Assembly (NCBI GenBank): GCA_902761365.1 | Contig: CACWJZ010000009.1 | Coordinates: forward strand, 44,991-108,990 | Direction: 5' to 3' | Length of the DNA: 64,000 nt | From: an uncultured Eubacteriales bacterium | GTDB taxonomy: Bacteria > Bacillota > Clostridia > Christensenellales > CAG-138 | Shown here: piece after piece, positions 9,702-18,151 of the stretch | Layout: every line of letters begins with the position of its first letter | How positions within the stretch are numbered: the first letter of the stretch is position 1 | Position numbers and translations under genes: made by a program | The notes under the pieces: model-generated | Seen by the model: the letters and a program-made list of their open reading frames with translations, nothing else | Told to the model about the DNA's origin: nothing | Databases searched by the model: none

Positions 9702-9725
9702 GGACGGCGGATCGCTCCGCCGTCC
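9702..9725 (-). terminator. Terminator after the M14 enzyme gene
   Basis: A perfect 10-base stem (GGACGGCGGA / TCCGCCGTCC) with a 4-base loop is followed on the minus strand by TTTTCCG. It lies 22 bases after the M14 stop and before pgsB. Confidence 0.75.
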
Positions 9726-9747
9726 CCGTGTTTTTGGGAAGGACCGC

Positions 9748-10884
9748 TTATTTCAGGTAGAGACCCAGGTCGTCCGTATTCACCATTTCCTCATAGTCGG
9801 GCCAATTTTCGACCTGGATGGCACGCCCATCGTCGTCCAGGGTGTTGTTATAGGACGCGATGAGCTCATCAATGGTGGTGATATGACGGGCCACCCGCAA
9901 GGACAGGGGGAAGTTGCCGGAGCTGTAATCCACATACAACAGACCCAACTCATAGCCCTTCACGTAGCAGGGGTCCTCGCCGGTGAGGACCAGCTTCTCG
10001 TCGGTATAGCCGCGGAACCGGCCCTGGGAGGGGTTGCCCACCTCCAACAGCAGGGCGTAGGTATCGGTGAAGTCGCCCAGCTCTCGGTGGGTGAGGCCAT
10101 GGAGCTTCACAGGGGAAGGCTCGAGGCGCATGCCGATCTCTCTGTCCTCCAGCTCCACCTTAGCGCCCACCGCCACATCCATGGCCCGCTCATGGGCCAC
10201 GATAGCGTTGTTCACCGCGTATTCGGGGCTGGACTCATGGAGGTCGATCTCCATGTCGATCTTCTCGGTGTTGATCATTTTGGTCACCGCGTAGGCCACC
10301 TGTTCGGACAGGGTGCCATACTTGATGCCGGGATAGCACCGGTTCAGGTTCCGGGTCTCGGAGCCGGACAGGCTCTGACCGGAGGTGTGGGTGTAGATGT
10401 CCGGATCGGGCCACTGATCGATGGGATTGGTGGCGCGGGAACCGTAATGGAACACCCGCTGTTCACCGGACGGGGTGGTGAAGTGCATGTACTGGGGGGA
10501 GCCCTCCAGCGGATCGTTGTGGGTGAGGCCCGAGGCGTTGATGCTGGGGATGATGTACAACGTCCCCTTGGTCACCTTCAGCTGTTCCAGCATGATGATG
10601 GCCGCCATATGGCCCGCCGGCTCGTTGCCGTGGGTGCCGCCCAGCACCAGGGCGCTGCCGCCGTCTTCTTCGCCTTTGATGACGTACACCTTCGTGTCGC
10701 CGACGGTGCCCTTCAGGTTTTTGTTGTACCGGGAGAGCTTGAATACCTCGGTGACGTTGGTACCCTCGGTGACGATGTCCTCCACGAAATGACGCTTCTG
10801 ATAGAAGCTGTTGCCGGCGATCGCCGCAAAGGCGATGGCGATGGCCAGGATGATACAGGTGCTGAGAATGCCTTTTTTCTTCAT
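9748..10884 (-). CDS. Membrane-anchored M14 / aspartoacylase-like metallohydrolase
   Basis: This 378-residue protein starts at ATG 10884 behind AAGGGGGAG. It has an N-terminal signal anchor (ILSTCIILAIAIAFAAIAG) and faces the outside. The zinc site of the AstE/AspA and M14 carboxypeptidase fold is visible: GGTHGNEPAGH (His and Glu ligands, about residues 77-87), a second His in EIDLHESSPEYA and a candidate catalytic Glu in LLLEVGNPSQG. Family members remove acyl groups or terminal amino acids from small acylated or gamma-linked peptides. The neighbours suggest a glutamyl substrate, which is inference. It closes the DUF6305/permease/51-residue cassette and is followed by a terminator. Confidence 0.78.
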   Translation of the reverse strand: MKKKGILSTCIILAIAIAFAAIAGNSFYQKRHFVEDIVTEGTNVTEVFKLSRYNKNLKGTVGDTKVYVIKGEEDGGSALVLGGTHGNEPAGHMAAIIMLEQLKVTKGTLYIIPSINASGLTHNDPLEGSPQYMHFTTPSGEQRVFHYGSRATNPIDQWPDPDIYTHTSGQSLSGSETRNLNRCYPGIKYGTLSEQVAYAVTKMINTEKIDMEIDLHESSPEYAVNNAIVAHERAMDVAVGAKVELEDREIGMRLEPSPVKLHGLTHRELGDFTDTYALLLEVGNPSQGRFRGYTDEKLVLTGEDPCYVKGYELGLLYVDYSSGNFPLSLRVARHITTIDELIASYNNTLDDDGRAIQVENWPDYEEMVNTDDLGLYLK

Positions 10885-10898
10885 CGCTTTACTCCCCC

Positions 10899-11054
10899 TT
10901 ATTTGATCATGAAGATCCGAAGGATCAAGCAGACCAGGATCATCGCGCAACTGATCTTATCCACCACCTTGGTTTCCTTGAAGAGCATATTGTAGAGGAC
11001 GCTGGCAAAGACCATCACGGCGATGGCAAGATAGATGATCGTAGTGAATGACAT
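10899..11054 (-). CDS. 51-residue membrane peptide between the permease and the M14 gene
   Basis: A 51-codon frame begins with ATG 11054 behind a near-perfect AAGGAGG site, 14 bases after the permease stop. It ends 14 bases before the M14 start. It encodes two hydrophobic segments (about residues 5-22 and 33-49) around a polar FKETKVVDK loop. Spacing and the ribosome site argue that it is a real gene. Its place beside a DctM-like permease suggests it could stand in for the small TRAP subunit DctQ, which normally has four helices and about 160 residues. That role is inference. No homologue is recognised. Confidence 0.65.
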   Translation of the reverse strand: MSFTTIIYLAIAVMVFASVLYNMLFKETKVVDKISCAMILVCLILRIFMIK

Positions 11055-11068
11055 ATGCTGCTTCCTCC

Positions 11069-12355
11069 TTAGAACAGGCCGGCGATGAGCTTGGACTTCG
11101 CCAGGAAGAACGCAGCCCAGACCAGCAGGATCACGATGGGGATAATGCACTTCTTCAGGATCAGCGTATACTTCTTGACGCCGGTGACCTGAGCGGCAAA
11201 GAGACCAGCAAGCGCCGTGGGCGGCATCATGTCACCCACAGAGGCGATGAGGCTGATGGCAGCCAAAACCACCACGGAGTTCCCGCCCAGGAAGGAGGCG
11301 TAGATATACGCGAAGGGCACGCCCAGCACGGAGCAGGCACCGAAGGACGACACCGCGCCGAACAGGGGGATGCTGGTGCAGGCCACGATGAGCCAGAGCA
11401 CAGAGGGCAGGCCCAGGCAGGTCATGACGATGAGGCCCCGGACGCCGGTGGCGGTCATGACCTCGATGAACATGCCCACGCCCATGAGGATGGCCATGAC
11501 GGGCGTCGCCGTGCGGATGGCCTCCGGGACGGTCTTGAGTACGTTGATCTTCTTGCCGGTGAACAGGCCCACCGCCGCGGACAGCAGGAAGATGACCGGC
11601 ATGCCCAAATCCTCCGTGAGCTTCAGGACCTTAAAGAAGATCATGAGGACGACCAGGGCGATGAAGGGCAGGTAGATCTTGAAGCCATACTGCTTGCGGA
11701 TCTCGTCCTGCTTAGCAAGGGCGGGCTTGAGCTTTTCGTAGTCCAGGTTCTTCACCTTCCGAAGGCCCAGCAGCAGTACGACGACGATGGCCAGGGGGAA
11801 GGTCAACAGAAGCAGGGGGCCGGTGAAGCCCACGTAGGGCACGTCGATACCGGCGCAGATGATGAGAGCTGCGGTGTTCACAGGGGGGGCGATCATGCCG
11901 AGCAAGCCGCCCATGGCGATGATGGAGCCAGCGGTCACCGCGTCACAGCCCATGAGCATGAGCACGGGGGCCATGATGGAACCGGAGGACAGAACGGCCG
12001 CCGTAGACGAACCGGTGATCATGCCCGGGAACATGATGATGAACATGATGAGGATCAGCAGCACGGCCGGGACCTTGTGGAACTTCTCGATGATGAGGCT
12101 GGACAAGGCGTCCAGGCCGCCGGAGTCTTCGATGACCTTCATGAAGACCATGGCGCTGGCGATGGTGAGGATGGTGTCCACATAGCCGAACTCACCCTCC
12201 ACCATCATGCGAATGGTCTCCGTGCCGAGGCCACCCTCGATAGCGCCGACCACAGCCGCCGCCATCATGGACACGCCAACAGGCCACTTCAACGCGAAGC
12301 ATCCCACCATGAACACGCCCAGCATGAGTACGAATGTAATCACATACGGTGTCAT
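11069..12355 (-). CDS. TRAP-type large permease (DctM-like)
   Basis: This 428-residue protein has about 11-12 hydrophobic helices. It carries DctM-like landmarks: FPGMITGSSTAAVLSSGSIM near residues 109-128, GLLGMIAPPVNTAAL near 150, and a second inverted half with FGACSVLGVPFAYIYASFLG and SVGDMMPPTALAG. TRAP large subunits move organic acids using an ion gradient together with DctP and DctQ (established). No normal DctP or DctQ is beside it. A DUF6305 lipoprotein and a 51-residue two-helix peptide occupy those positions. The substrate is unknown. Glutamate or gamma-glutamyl compounds are a guess from context. AAAAGGAG precedes the ATG. Confidence 0.82.
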   Translation of the reverse strand: MTPYVITFVLMLGVFMVGCFALKWPVGVSMMAAAVVGAIEGGLGTETIRMMVEGEFGYVDTILTIASAMVFMKVIEDSGGLDALSSLIIEKFHKVPAVLLILIMFIIMFPGMITGSSTAAVLSSGSIMAPVLMLMGCDAVTAGSIIAMGGLLGMIAPPVNTAALIICAGIDVPYVGFTGPLLLLTFPLAIVVVLLLGLRKVKNLDYEKLKPALAKQDEIRKQYGFKIYLPFIALVVLMIFFKVLKLTEDLGMPVIFLLSAAVGLFTGKKINVLKTVPEAIRTATPVMAILMGVGMFIEVMTATGVRGLIVMTCLGLPSVLWLIVACTSIPLFGAVSSFGACSVLGVPFAYIYASFLGGNSVVVLAAISLIASVGDMMPPTALAGLFAAQVTGVKKYTLILKKCIIPIVILLVWAAFFLAKSKLIAGLF

Positions 12356-12408
12356 GTTTCTTCTCCTTTTACCCCTGACGCAGGGAATGACCCTGCTTCA
12401 GGTGGTTT

Positions 12409-13338
12409 TTACAAACCGAACAGGGTCTTGAGCACATCCCGGGCCCCGCTGGACTTGGCCACATAGGCCGTGGGCGTGCTGTTGCCTGCCAGGATGTCGT
12501 GCATCAGGTTGTCCGTATCGCCGCTCTCCACGATGATGGCGATATCCGCCGCCGCAAAAGCAGGCTTGATAAAGGAATCGGACAGGGTGCCGCGCCGGTC
12601 AGCGCCGCCAACGTGCATGGCGATGACGGTGATGCCCAGCTCCTTGGCTTTAGCGATGAGCGCGTCCGCACGGGCGAGCTCCTGATCCGCGTCGATACCG
12701 GCCGCGCCCAGGCCCTTGTTGGAACCGCCGACAGCCAGGATGATGGTCTTATACTTGCTGGTCAGCTCCTCAGCCTTGATGGTGTTGTTCTGGTACACGT
12801 CCAGCTTGATCTTCTTGCAGTGGGTGGCGACGATGTCCACGTCCGCGCTCTGGCCCACGCTGGTGAGGATCGCGGGAAGCTGGCAGCTGCCGGGGGTGAC
12901 GGCAGGCAGGTCGCCGGTGGCGGCAGGGGCGGCCTCGGCGGGAGCAGCCTCGGCAGGGGCAGCCTCAGCGGGGGCGGCTTCAGCGGGAGCGGCTTCAGCG
13001 GGGGCGGCTTCAGCGGGAGCGGCCTCAGCGGGAGCGGCCTCAGCAGGGGCAGTCTCAGCGGGAGCGGCCTCTACGGGGGCAGTCTGGGCTTGCGCAGCGG
13101 GGATGTACGTTACAGGAACGCCCTTTTCCTCCAACTCCTTCACCTGCTCCTCCAGCACGGCGATCCGCGTGGAGAGAGCCAACTTGTCCTCCATGTCCTT
13201 CTGCTTCTGTTCGAGAACAGCGACCTTGGTGGCAAGGGCGGCCAAATCGTCAGCATCGGCGGCTTCGTATTTCTGACTGCAGGCAGCCAGAGCCGTCAGC
13301 ATGATGAGGGCCAGCACGAGAGAAAGAATCTTCTTCAT
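12409..13338 (-). CDS. DUF6305-type lipoprotein with Ala/Pro/Glu repeat linker
   Basis: This 309-residue lipoprotein has a signal peptide and lipobox LTALAACSQ (Cys near 20). A coiled-coil heptad stretch follows (LATKVAVLEQKQKDMEDKL, about 33-75), then an EAAPA repeat linker (about 88-138). The C-terminal alpha/beta domain shows LTSVGQSADVDIV, AVGGSNKGLGAAGID, MHVGGADRRGTLSD and IIVESGDTD. These match the DUF6305 pattern as I remember it. The function of that domain is unknown. It sits directly before the TRAP-like permease and may serve as its external binding component. The start 13338 is preferred to 13344 because it leaves nine bases after GGAG rather than three. Confidence 0.75.
   Translation of the reverse strand: MKKILSLVLALIMLTALAACSQKYEAADADDLAALATKVAVLEQKQKDMEDKLALSTRIAVLEEQVKELEEKGVPVTYIPAAQAQTAPVEAAPAETAPAEAAPAEAAPAEAAPAEAAPAEAAPAEAAPAEAAPAEAAPAATGDLPAVTPGSCQLPAILTSVGQSADVDIVATHCKKIKLDVYQNNTIKAEELTSKYKTIILAVGGSNKGLGAAGIDADQELARADALIAKAKELGITVIAMHVGGADRRGTLSDSFIKPAFAAADIAIIVESGDTDNLMHDILAGNSTPTAYVAKSSGARDVLKTLFGL
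12922..13080 (-). repeat. 15-base coding repeat (Ala-Glu-Ala-Ala-Pro)
   Basis: About ten imperfect copies of a 15-base unit encode AEAAP/AETAP within the lipoprotein. It is probably an extended wall-spanning linker, and copy number may vary between strains. Confidence 0.85.
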
Positions 13339-13363
13339 TTCCATACTCTCCTTCTTTGGAATG

Positions 13364-13389
13364 GGCCGCCCACCCCAGGGTGGGCGGCC
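13364..13389 (-). terminator. Stem-loop between ggt and the DUF6305 gene
   Basis: A perfect 12-base inverted repeat (GGCCGCCCACCC / GGGTGGGCGGCC) has only two bases between the arms. No T-run follows on the minus strand, so it may be a processing or attenuation site rather than a full terminator. Confidence 0.55.
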
Positions 13390-13413
13390 GTGTGTCAGTC
13401 GGTCAGGTTTAGC

Positions 13414-15258
13414 TTAGAAGGCGAAAGCCTTGTTGTCACGGCGAGGATCGGCGCCGCCATGGAGCGTGCCGTCCGCGGCGTACAGGACGCCCTGGGTGGA
13501 GCCGGCGCTCATATCCCACTCGCCCCAGGCGCTGGAGCTGAACTTGTGGCCCATGGCCGCCAGCGCGTCGATGGTCTCCTGGGGAATGCGGGCCTCATAC
13601 TGCAGGCCGGAGCCCTTCTCGGAGAAGCGGGGCGCCTCGATGGCTTCCTGCATATCCATGCCGAAGAGCACGGTGTTCAGGATGACCTGGGCAACGGCCA
13701 CGATGATGGTGGTGCCGCCGGGGGAGCCGACCGCCACGAAGGGGCTGCCATCCTCGTTGAGGACGATGGTGGGGCTCATGGAGCTCAGGGGGTACTTGCC
13801 CGGCGCGATGCAGTTGGGGCTGAAGGGGTTGGGCGAGAAGTCGTCCATCTCGTCGTTCAGCATGAAGCCGTAGCCCTGAGGCGCGATCTTGGCACCGAAG
13901 TAGTAGTTGATGGTGAAGGTGACGGCCACCACGTTGCCTTCCTTGTCGGCCACGGTGAAGTGGGTGGTGTCCACGTGCTCGAACTGGAAGGGATCGTGGG
14001 AACCGAGATCCTGGGCCTCGTCGTCCTTGATGAGGGAGGCCAGGTACTTGGCATACTCCTTGCTCATGAGGGCCTGGACGGTGGCATCGGGCGTGTCGGC
14101 GCCGACGTACTTGGAGCGGTCGGCATAGACCATCTTCATGGCCTCGGCGAGGACATGGATGTACATGGGGCTGTTGTGGCCGTACGCCTTCAGCTTGTCG
14201 GTGCCGTAGGCTTCCAGGATGTTGAGGAGCTGGATGATGCAGAGGCCGCCGGAGGAGGGCAGGGGCACGGAGACCACGGTCTTGCCCATGAAGGTGCCCT
14301 TCACGGGCTCCTTCTCCTGGGCACGGTACAGCTCGAAGTCCTTGGGCTGGAAGACGCCGCCGTACTTGTTGGCCACCTTGATCATGGCATCCTGCAGCTC
14401 GCCCTTGTAGAAGCCGTCAGCGCCCTGCTCCTGGATGAGCTTGAGGGCCTTGGCCTGCTGCTTGTTATAGAACTTGTCGCCGGTGGCATAGGTGAAGCGA
14501 CCCAGCTCATCGGCCGCCTCTTCGGGCAGCAGATAGATGTCGCCGAACTCGGGGTAGGCCAGCATGTTGGCATAGTTGCTGTCCAGATGCTTGGCGGTGG
14601 TGGGCCCAATGTAGAAGCCGTTCTCGCACAGGTCGATGGCGGGCTGGATGGCATCCGCAAGAGGCAGCGTGCCGTACTTCTCCACGGCATAGGCCATGCC
14701 GGCCACGGTGCCGGGGACGCCCACGGAACGGCCGCCGGTGGTGCTGGCGCCGCCGACCACGGAGAAGCTCTTCTTGGCCTCGTCGTAGACCACGGGCCAG
14801 TAGTTCTCCTTGGCGAGTGCGGGCGCGGTCTCACGGAAGTTGATGAACTTCACGTTGCCGTCCTTGTCGCGCAGGGTCATGAAGCCGCCGCCGCCGATGC
14901 CGGAGGCCTGGGGCTCGGTGACGGAGATAGCGAAGGCAACCGCCGCCGCCGCGTCAACCGCGTTGCCGCCCTTCTTCAGGACCTCGAGGCCGGCCTTGGC
15001 CGCCCAGGGGGTACCGGCAGAGACCACGGCATTGGCGCCGTTGGCACCACGGCCTTCCCGGATCATGTTGCCTTCTTCGTCGCACAGCTTCCAGCCGGTC
15101 TCCTCATCGGTGAACACACCCGTTTCCCACTTGAACTCGGGCGTAGCCTCGCCCTCGGCCATGGTGATACGGGGCAGCAGGGAGGCCGCCGCCACGGTGG
15201 CGCCGGCTGCCGCAGTTCCCTTCAGGAACGAACGACGGGAGATTTCCTTCTTGCTCAT
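13414..15258 (-). CDS. ggt: Tat-exported gamma-glutamyltransferase
   Basis: This 614-residue enzyme cleaves gamma-glutamyl bonds and transfers the glutamyl group to water or an acceptor. The N-terminus has a textbook twin-arginine signal (SRRSFLKG, residues 8-15, then an Ala-rich hydrophobic stretch), so it should be exported folded. Visible family residues are GGGGFM, the substrate Arg in INFRETAPA, the N-terminal nucleophile Thr in DTTHFTVADKEGN (about 432), PLSSMSPTIV and GSPGGTTII. The proenzyme self-cleaves before that Thr (family knowledge). ATG 15258 lies seven bases from GGAGG. The tatA/tatC genes lie immediately upstream, an unusually tight link of exporter and cargo. Confidence 0.93.
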   Translation of the reverse strand: MSKKEISRRSFLKGTAAAGATVAAASLLPRITMAEGEATPEFKWETGVFTDEETGWKLCDEEGNMIREGRGANGANAVVSAGTPWAAKAGLEVLKKGGNAVDAAAAVAFAISVTEPQASGIGGGGFMTLRDKDGNVKFINFRETAPALAKENYWPVVYDEAKKSFSVVGGASTTGGRSVGVPGTVAGMAYAVEKYGTLPLADAIQPAIDLCENGFYIGPTTAKHLDSNYANMLAYPEFGDIYLLPEEAADELGRFTYATGDKFYNKQQAKALKLIQEQGADGFYKGELQDAMIKVANKYGGVFQPKDFELYRAQEKEPVKGTFMGKTVVSVPLPSSGGLCIIQLLNILEAYGTDKLKAYGHNSPMYIHVLAEAMKMVYADRSKYVGADTPDATVQALMSKEYAKYLASLIKDDEAQDLGSHDPFQFEHVDTTHFTVADKEGNVVAVTFTINYYFGAKIAPQGYGFMLNDEMDDFSPNPFSPNCIAPGKYPLSSMSPTIVLNEDGSPFVAVGSPGGTTIIVAVAQVILNTVLFGMDMQEAIEAPRFSEKGSGLQYEARIPQETIDALAAMGHKFSSSAWGEWDMSAGSTQGVLYAADGTLHGGADPRRDNKAFAF

Positions 15259-15369
15259 AGAGTATCCTCCTTTGTATTTATAACCTCTCGATAGAACATA
15301 CGCCGCAAGGCAGCCATGGCCCGGCAAGAGATTATATTTCGTTATGGATGGGGCGCCTGCCTCGGGTTG

Positions 15370-16182
15370 CTATTCTTCCTCTGCCCCCTCCTGGGCCGCC
15401 TTCCGGCGGCGCTGGAAGAGGATGGAAAGGCCGATACTCAGCTCATAGAGCAGCACCATGGGTACCGCCACCATGACCTGAGAGACGATGTCCGGCGGCG
15501 TGATGATGGCCGCCACCACGAAGATCGCGATGATGGCGCCGCCCCGGATCTTGCGCATGACCTTCGGGGTCAAAATGCCCAGGCGGCTCAGGATCACGCT
15601 GAGCAGAGGCATCTCGAAGATGAACCCGAAGATGGTGAAGATCAGCAGCAGGAAGCTGATATAGTTCGCGATGCTGATCGACGCCACATAGTCCGTGCCC
15701 TGCCCCTGTTTGATGAGAAACTGGAGCATGAAGGGCAGCACGATCTTGTAGGCGAAGAACACGCCGACGGCGAAAAAGCCAACGCCGAAGATGAGGCCGA
15801 AGCGGATGCCCGTCTTCTCCTTCGTGGTGAGGCCCGGCTTCATGAAGGCAAAGACCTCATAGAGCAGGAGGGGGATGCACAGCACGAAGCTGGCCGTCAG
15901 GGCCGCCTTGAACTGCTGCAGCAGCAGCTCCGAGGGGGAGATGTAGATGAACTGGTATCCATACGCCGCCCCCATGTCGGTGAGAAAGCCCACCAAAACC
16001 TGGGCCCGGGCGATGAGCACCACGTTGAAGAGTACGAAAGCCCCCAGCACCACGGCGAGACGGTTGCGCATCTCCCGAAAATGCTCCGTCAGGGGCATGG
16101 ACCCGCCCTGCTCCGCGAGCTCCTTTTCCCGGCGCTCTTCCTCCGTCAGGACCTTCTCAGCTTTCCTGGGTCTTGTCGCCAT
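15370..16182 (-). CDS. tatC: Twin-arginine translocase subunit TatC
   Basis: This 270-residue protein has six predicted membrane helices. It contains the TatC signature MPLTEHFREMRNRL near residues 34-47 and the FEMPLLSVILSRLGI stretch in the fifth helix region. TatC binds the twin-arginine signal peptide and starts pore assembly with TatA (established). The start overlaps the end of tatA by 26 bases. The charged N-terminal extension before the Tat signature is longer than in many homologues. The next gene downstream encodes a protein with a clear Tat signal. Confidence 0.93.
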   Translation of the reverse strand: MATRPRKAEKVLTEEERREKELAEQGGSMPLTEHFREMRNRLAVVLGAFVLFNVVLIARAQVLVGFLTDMGAAYGYQFIYISPSELLLQQFKAALTASFVLCIPLLLYEVFAFMKPGLTTKEKTGIRFGLIFGVGFFAVGVFFAYKIVLPFMLQFLIKQGQGTDYVASISIANYISFLLLIFTIFGFIFEMPLLSVILSRLGILTPKVMRKIRGGAIIAIFVVAAIITPPDIVSQVMVAVPMVLLYELSIGLSILFQRRRKAAQEGAEEE

Positions 16183-16321
16183 CTTCTTCGTTGTTCATGC
16201 CTTCTTTGAATTTCTTGGAGGCTTTGCCGAAGAGCTTGGCCAGCTTGGGGATCTGGGTGGGGCCCACGATCAACAGCACGATGACCAGGATGATGATGAG
16301 TTCATTGGTTCCAAGTCTCAT
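16157..16321 (-). CDS. tatA: TatA-type translocase subunit (54 residues)
   Basis: A 54-residue frame starts at ATG 16321. It has a short N-terminal membrane helix (ELIIILVIVLLIVGPTQIP), the hinge and an amphipathic helix (KLAKLFGKASKKFKEG). This is the minimal TatA layout, including the FG motif. It overlaps tatC by 26 bases and follows the longer TatA/B-like gene by 41 bases. TatA oligomers form the transient protein-conducting channel (established). Confidence 0.88.
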   Translation of the reverse strand: MRLGTNELIIILVIVLLIVGPTQIPKLAKLFGKASKKFKEGMNNEEDGDKTQES

Positions 16322-16362
16322 AGTGTTTCTCCTTTGATGATATACTGCAATGATAGGATCGA

Positions 16363-16818
16363 TCAGTTCTGTTCAGATTCCGGTGCGGCGGGCGCTTCCT
16401 GAGGGGCTTCCGGCGCGGCAGCGGGGGCTGCCTCCGGCGCTTCCTTCACCGGCTCCGCCTCGGTCACGGCTTCCGCCGCCGGTGAGGCGGGGGCTGCCTC
16501 TGCGGCCTTGGTCTCCGCCTTGGGCGCCTTGACCGGGTTGTTGAGACCGGCCACGTCCTTCTTGATGTCGGACACGCTCTTGTTGATCTCATTCTTCATC
16601 TCCTCCAGGGGCTCCATGGCCTCCCGAAGGGGCGCCGACGCCTCGTTGAGGGGGTCCACCACGTTCTCCTTGAGCTCCTTGGTCACGTCGCTGGTGGCGC
16701 TGCGAAAGGCCTTGAGGCCCTCCCCTATCTTCTTGGCGAAGGAGGGGATCTTGTCCGGTCCGATGATGAACAGGATCACCACAAAGATGATGAGGATCTC
16801 TCCGAATCCCAGCTTCAA
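16363..16818 (-). CDS. TatA/TatB-like protein with long Ala/Glu/Pro tail, TTG start
   Basis: This 151-residue protein starts at TTG 16818, eight bases after GGAGG; no ATG fits. Residues 1-22 form the Tat helix (GEILIIFVVILFIIGPDKIP), followed by SFAKKIGEGLKAF and a long amphipathic and charged region. The last 60 residues are Ala/Pro/Glu rich. The GPDKIP hinge and long tail resemble TatB. Most Gram-positive systems use a bifunctional TatA, so having a short and a long paralogue together is notable. It precedes tatA and tatC in one run. Confidence 0.8.
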   Translation of the reverse strand: MKLGFGEILIIFVVILFIIGPDKIPSFAKKIGEGLKAFRSATSDVTKELKENVVDPLNEASAPLREAMEPLEEMKNEINKSVSDIKKDVAGLNNPVKAPKAETKAAEAAPASPAAEAVTEAEPVKEAPEAAPAAAPEAPQEAPAAPESEQN

Positions 16819-16830
16819 ATCCGCTTCCTC

Positions 16831-17976
16831 CTACACAACCTTTTTTCCGCCCAGGAACACATGCTCGATCTCATAGCCGTGCATGTCCCGGATCACCAGG
16901 TCCGCCCGCTTGCCGACCTCGATGCTGCCCACCTCGTCGAAGATGCCCAGGAGCTTGGCCGGGGTCTCCGTGGCGGCCCGATAGGCAAGGGGGATGGGGA
17001 TGCCGCCCATGTTGATGACCAGCCGGCAGACCATGTCCATGCCGGCCACGCTGCCTGCGTCCGCCCCGTTTTCAAAGATCGCCTTGGTCAGGCTCTTCTC
17101 CACCCGATGGTTCTCGATCTCATAGGTGCCATTGGGCAGGCCCTTGAACGCCGTCTGGGCGCTGATGAGGCAGGCCCGGCGCAGGTTCCCCCTAAACAGC
17201 ATCCGGAGGGCAGCCGGATGGATGGAGAACTCGTCGGTATAGTTCACAAAGAGGGCCTCCGCCACGTCCATGGCGGCGCCGATGACCCCCGGCTCCTGGG
17301 GCGAGAAGACGCCCGTGTTGTGGAAGGGGTCCGTGAGCCCCCGGGCCCCGTAGGCGTAAGCCATGCGGGCCGTGTCGAAATCCGCCTTGGTGTTCCCCAG
17401 GGACACCAGGCACGCCCGGGAGACCTCGTGGATGAAGTCGTTGACGTTCGCCAGCTCCGGGGACACCGTGAGCAGCTTCACCCGGTCCCCGCAGAGCCCG
17501 TTGAGCCGGTCGAACAGGGCCTTGTCCGGCGCCTGCACATAGGCGGCCTCCTGAGAGCCCGATGCGTCCGCCGCGATAAAGGGCCCCCGCATATGGACGC
17601 CCAGCATCCGGGACGTGCCCTCGGCAGGATCGTCCATCCACTGGCCCAGGGCCCGGTAGGTGTCCTCCAAAACGTCCTCCGGGAAGGCGTTCACCGCGGC
17701 CAGAAACCCGGTGACCCCCTCCTTCAGCAGGGATTTGGAGATGATCTCGAAGCCCTCCCGATCCCCGTCGGAAAAGTCGCGGCCCAGGGCCCCGTGGACC
17801 TCCAGGTCGATCATGCCCGGGGTGATGACGCTGCCGAAAACGTCCAGCACCTCCTCCCCCTCCCGGGGAACGGAGGCATCGTAGGGCATGATCTCGGCGA
17901 TCCTGTCCCCTTCGATGCGGATGTCCCGATAGGTGAATTCGTCGTTCAGCAGCGGCTTTCCATGTCGTATGAGCAT
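16831..17976 (-). CDS. NagA-like amidohydrolase fold protein lacking catalytic residues
   Basis: This 381-residue protein follows N-acetylglucosamine-6-phosphate deacetylase along its length: MLIRHGKPL at the start, VITPGMIDLEVHGALGRDF, GLPNGTYEIE, GSVAGMDM and the C-terminal LGIFDEVGSIEVGKRADLV. The active-site positions are changed. The metal Glu of LEGPF is Arg (VHMRGPF), the His of SIGHT is Asn (SLGNTKA), HLFNAM is DPFHNTG, and the catalytic Asp of VTDA is replaced (ISAQTA). It is probably a non-catalytic homologue. ATG 17976 is chosen for its GGGAG site; 18054 would add 26 residues without family support. The tat genes follow after 12 bases. Confidence 0.75.
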   Translation of the reverse strand: MLIRHGKPLLNDEFTYRDIRIEGDRIAEIMPYDASVPREGEEVLDVFGSVITPGMIDLEVHGALGRDFSDGDREGFEIISKSLLKEGVTGFLAAVNAFPEDVLEDTYRALGQWMDDPAEGTSRMLGVHMRGPFIAADASGSQEAAYVQAPDKALFDRLNGLCGDRVKLLTVSPELANVNDFIHEVSRACLVSLGNTKADFDTARMAYAYGARGLTDPFHNTGVFSPQEPGVIGAAMDVAEALFVNYTDEFSIHPAALRMLFRGNLRRACLISAQTAFKGLPNGTYEIENHRVEKSLTKAIFENGADAGSVAGMDMVCRLVINMGGIPIPLAYRAATETPAKLLGIFDEVGSIEVGKRADLVIRDMHGYEIEHVFLGGKKVV

Positions 17977-18151
17977 GTCACAACTCCCATTGCACGCATA
18001 TACCGCCCCTTTCCCCATCCAAAGGGCAATGGAAAAAGGTGCGTCATATTCCATTTACATTTTGGGGGACCGGCACCCGTTTGTCAAGTGTTTTTTGCTT
18101 GGGAAATCGTGCAATATGTCGCACGCCCCCAAGACCATGCATTTTCCCCGC

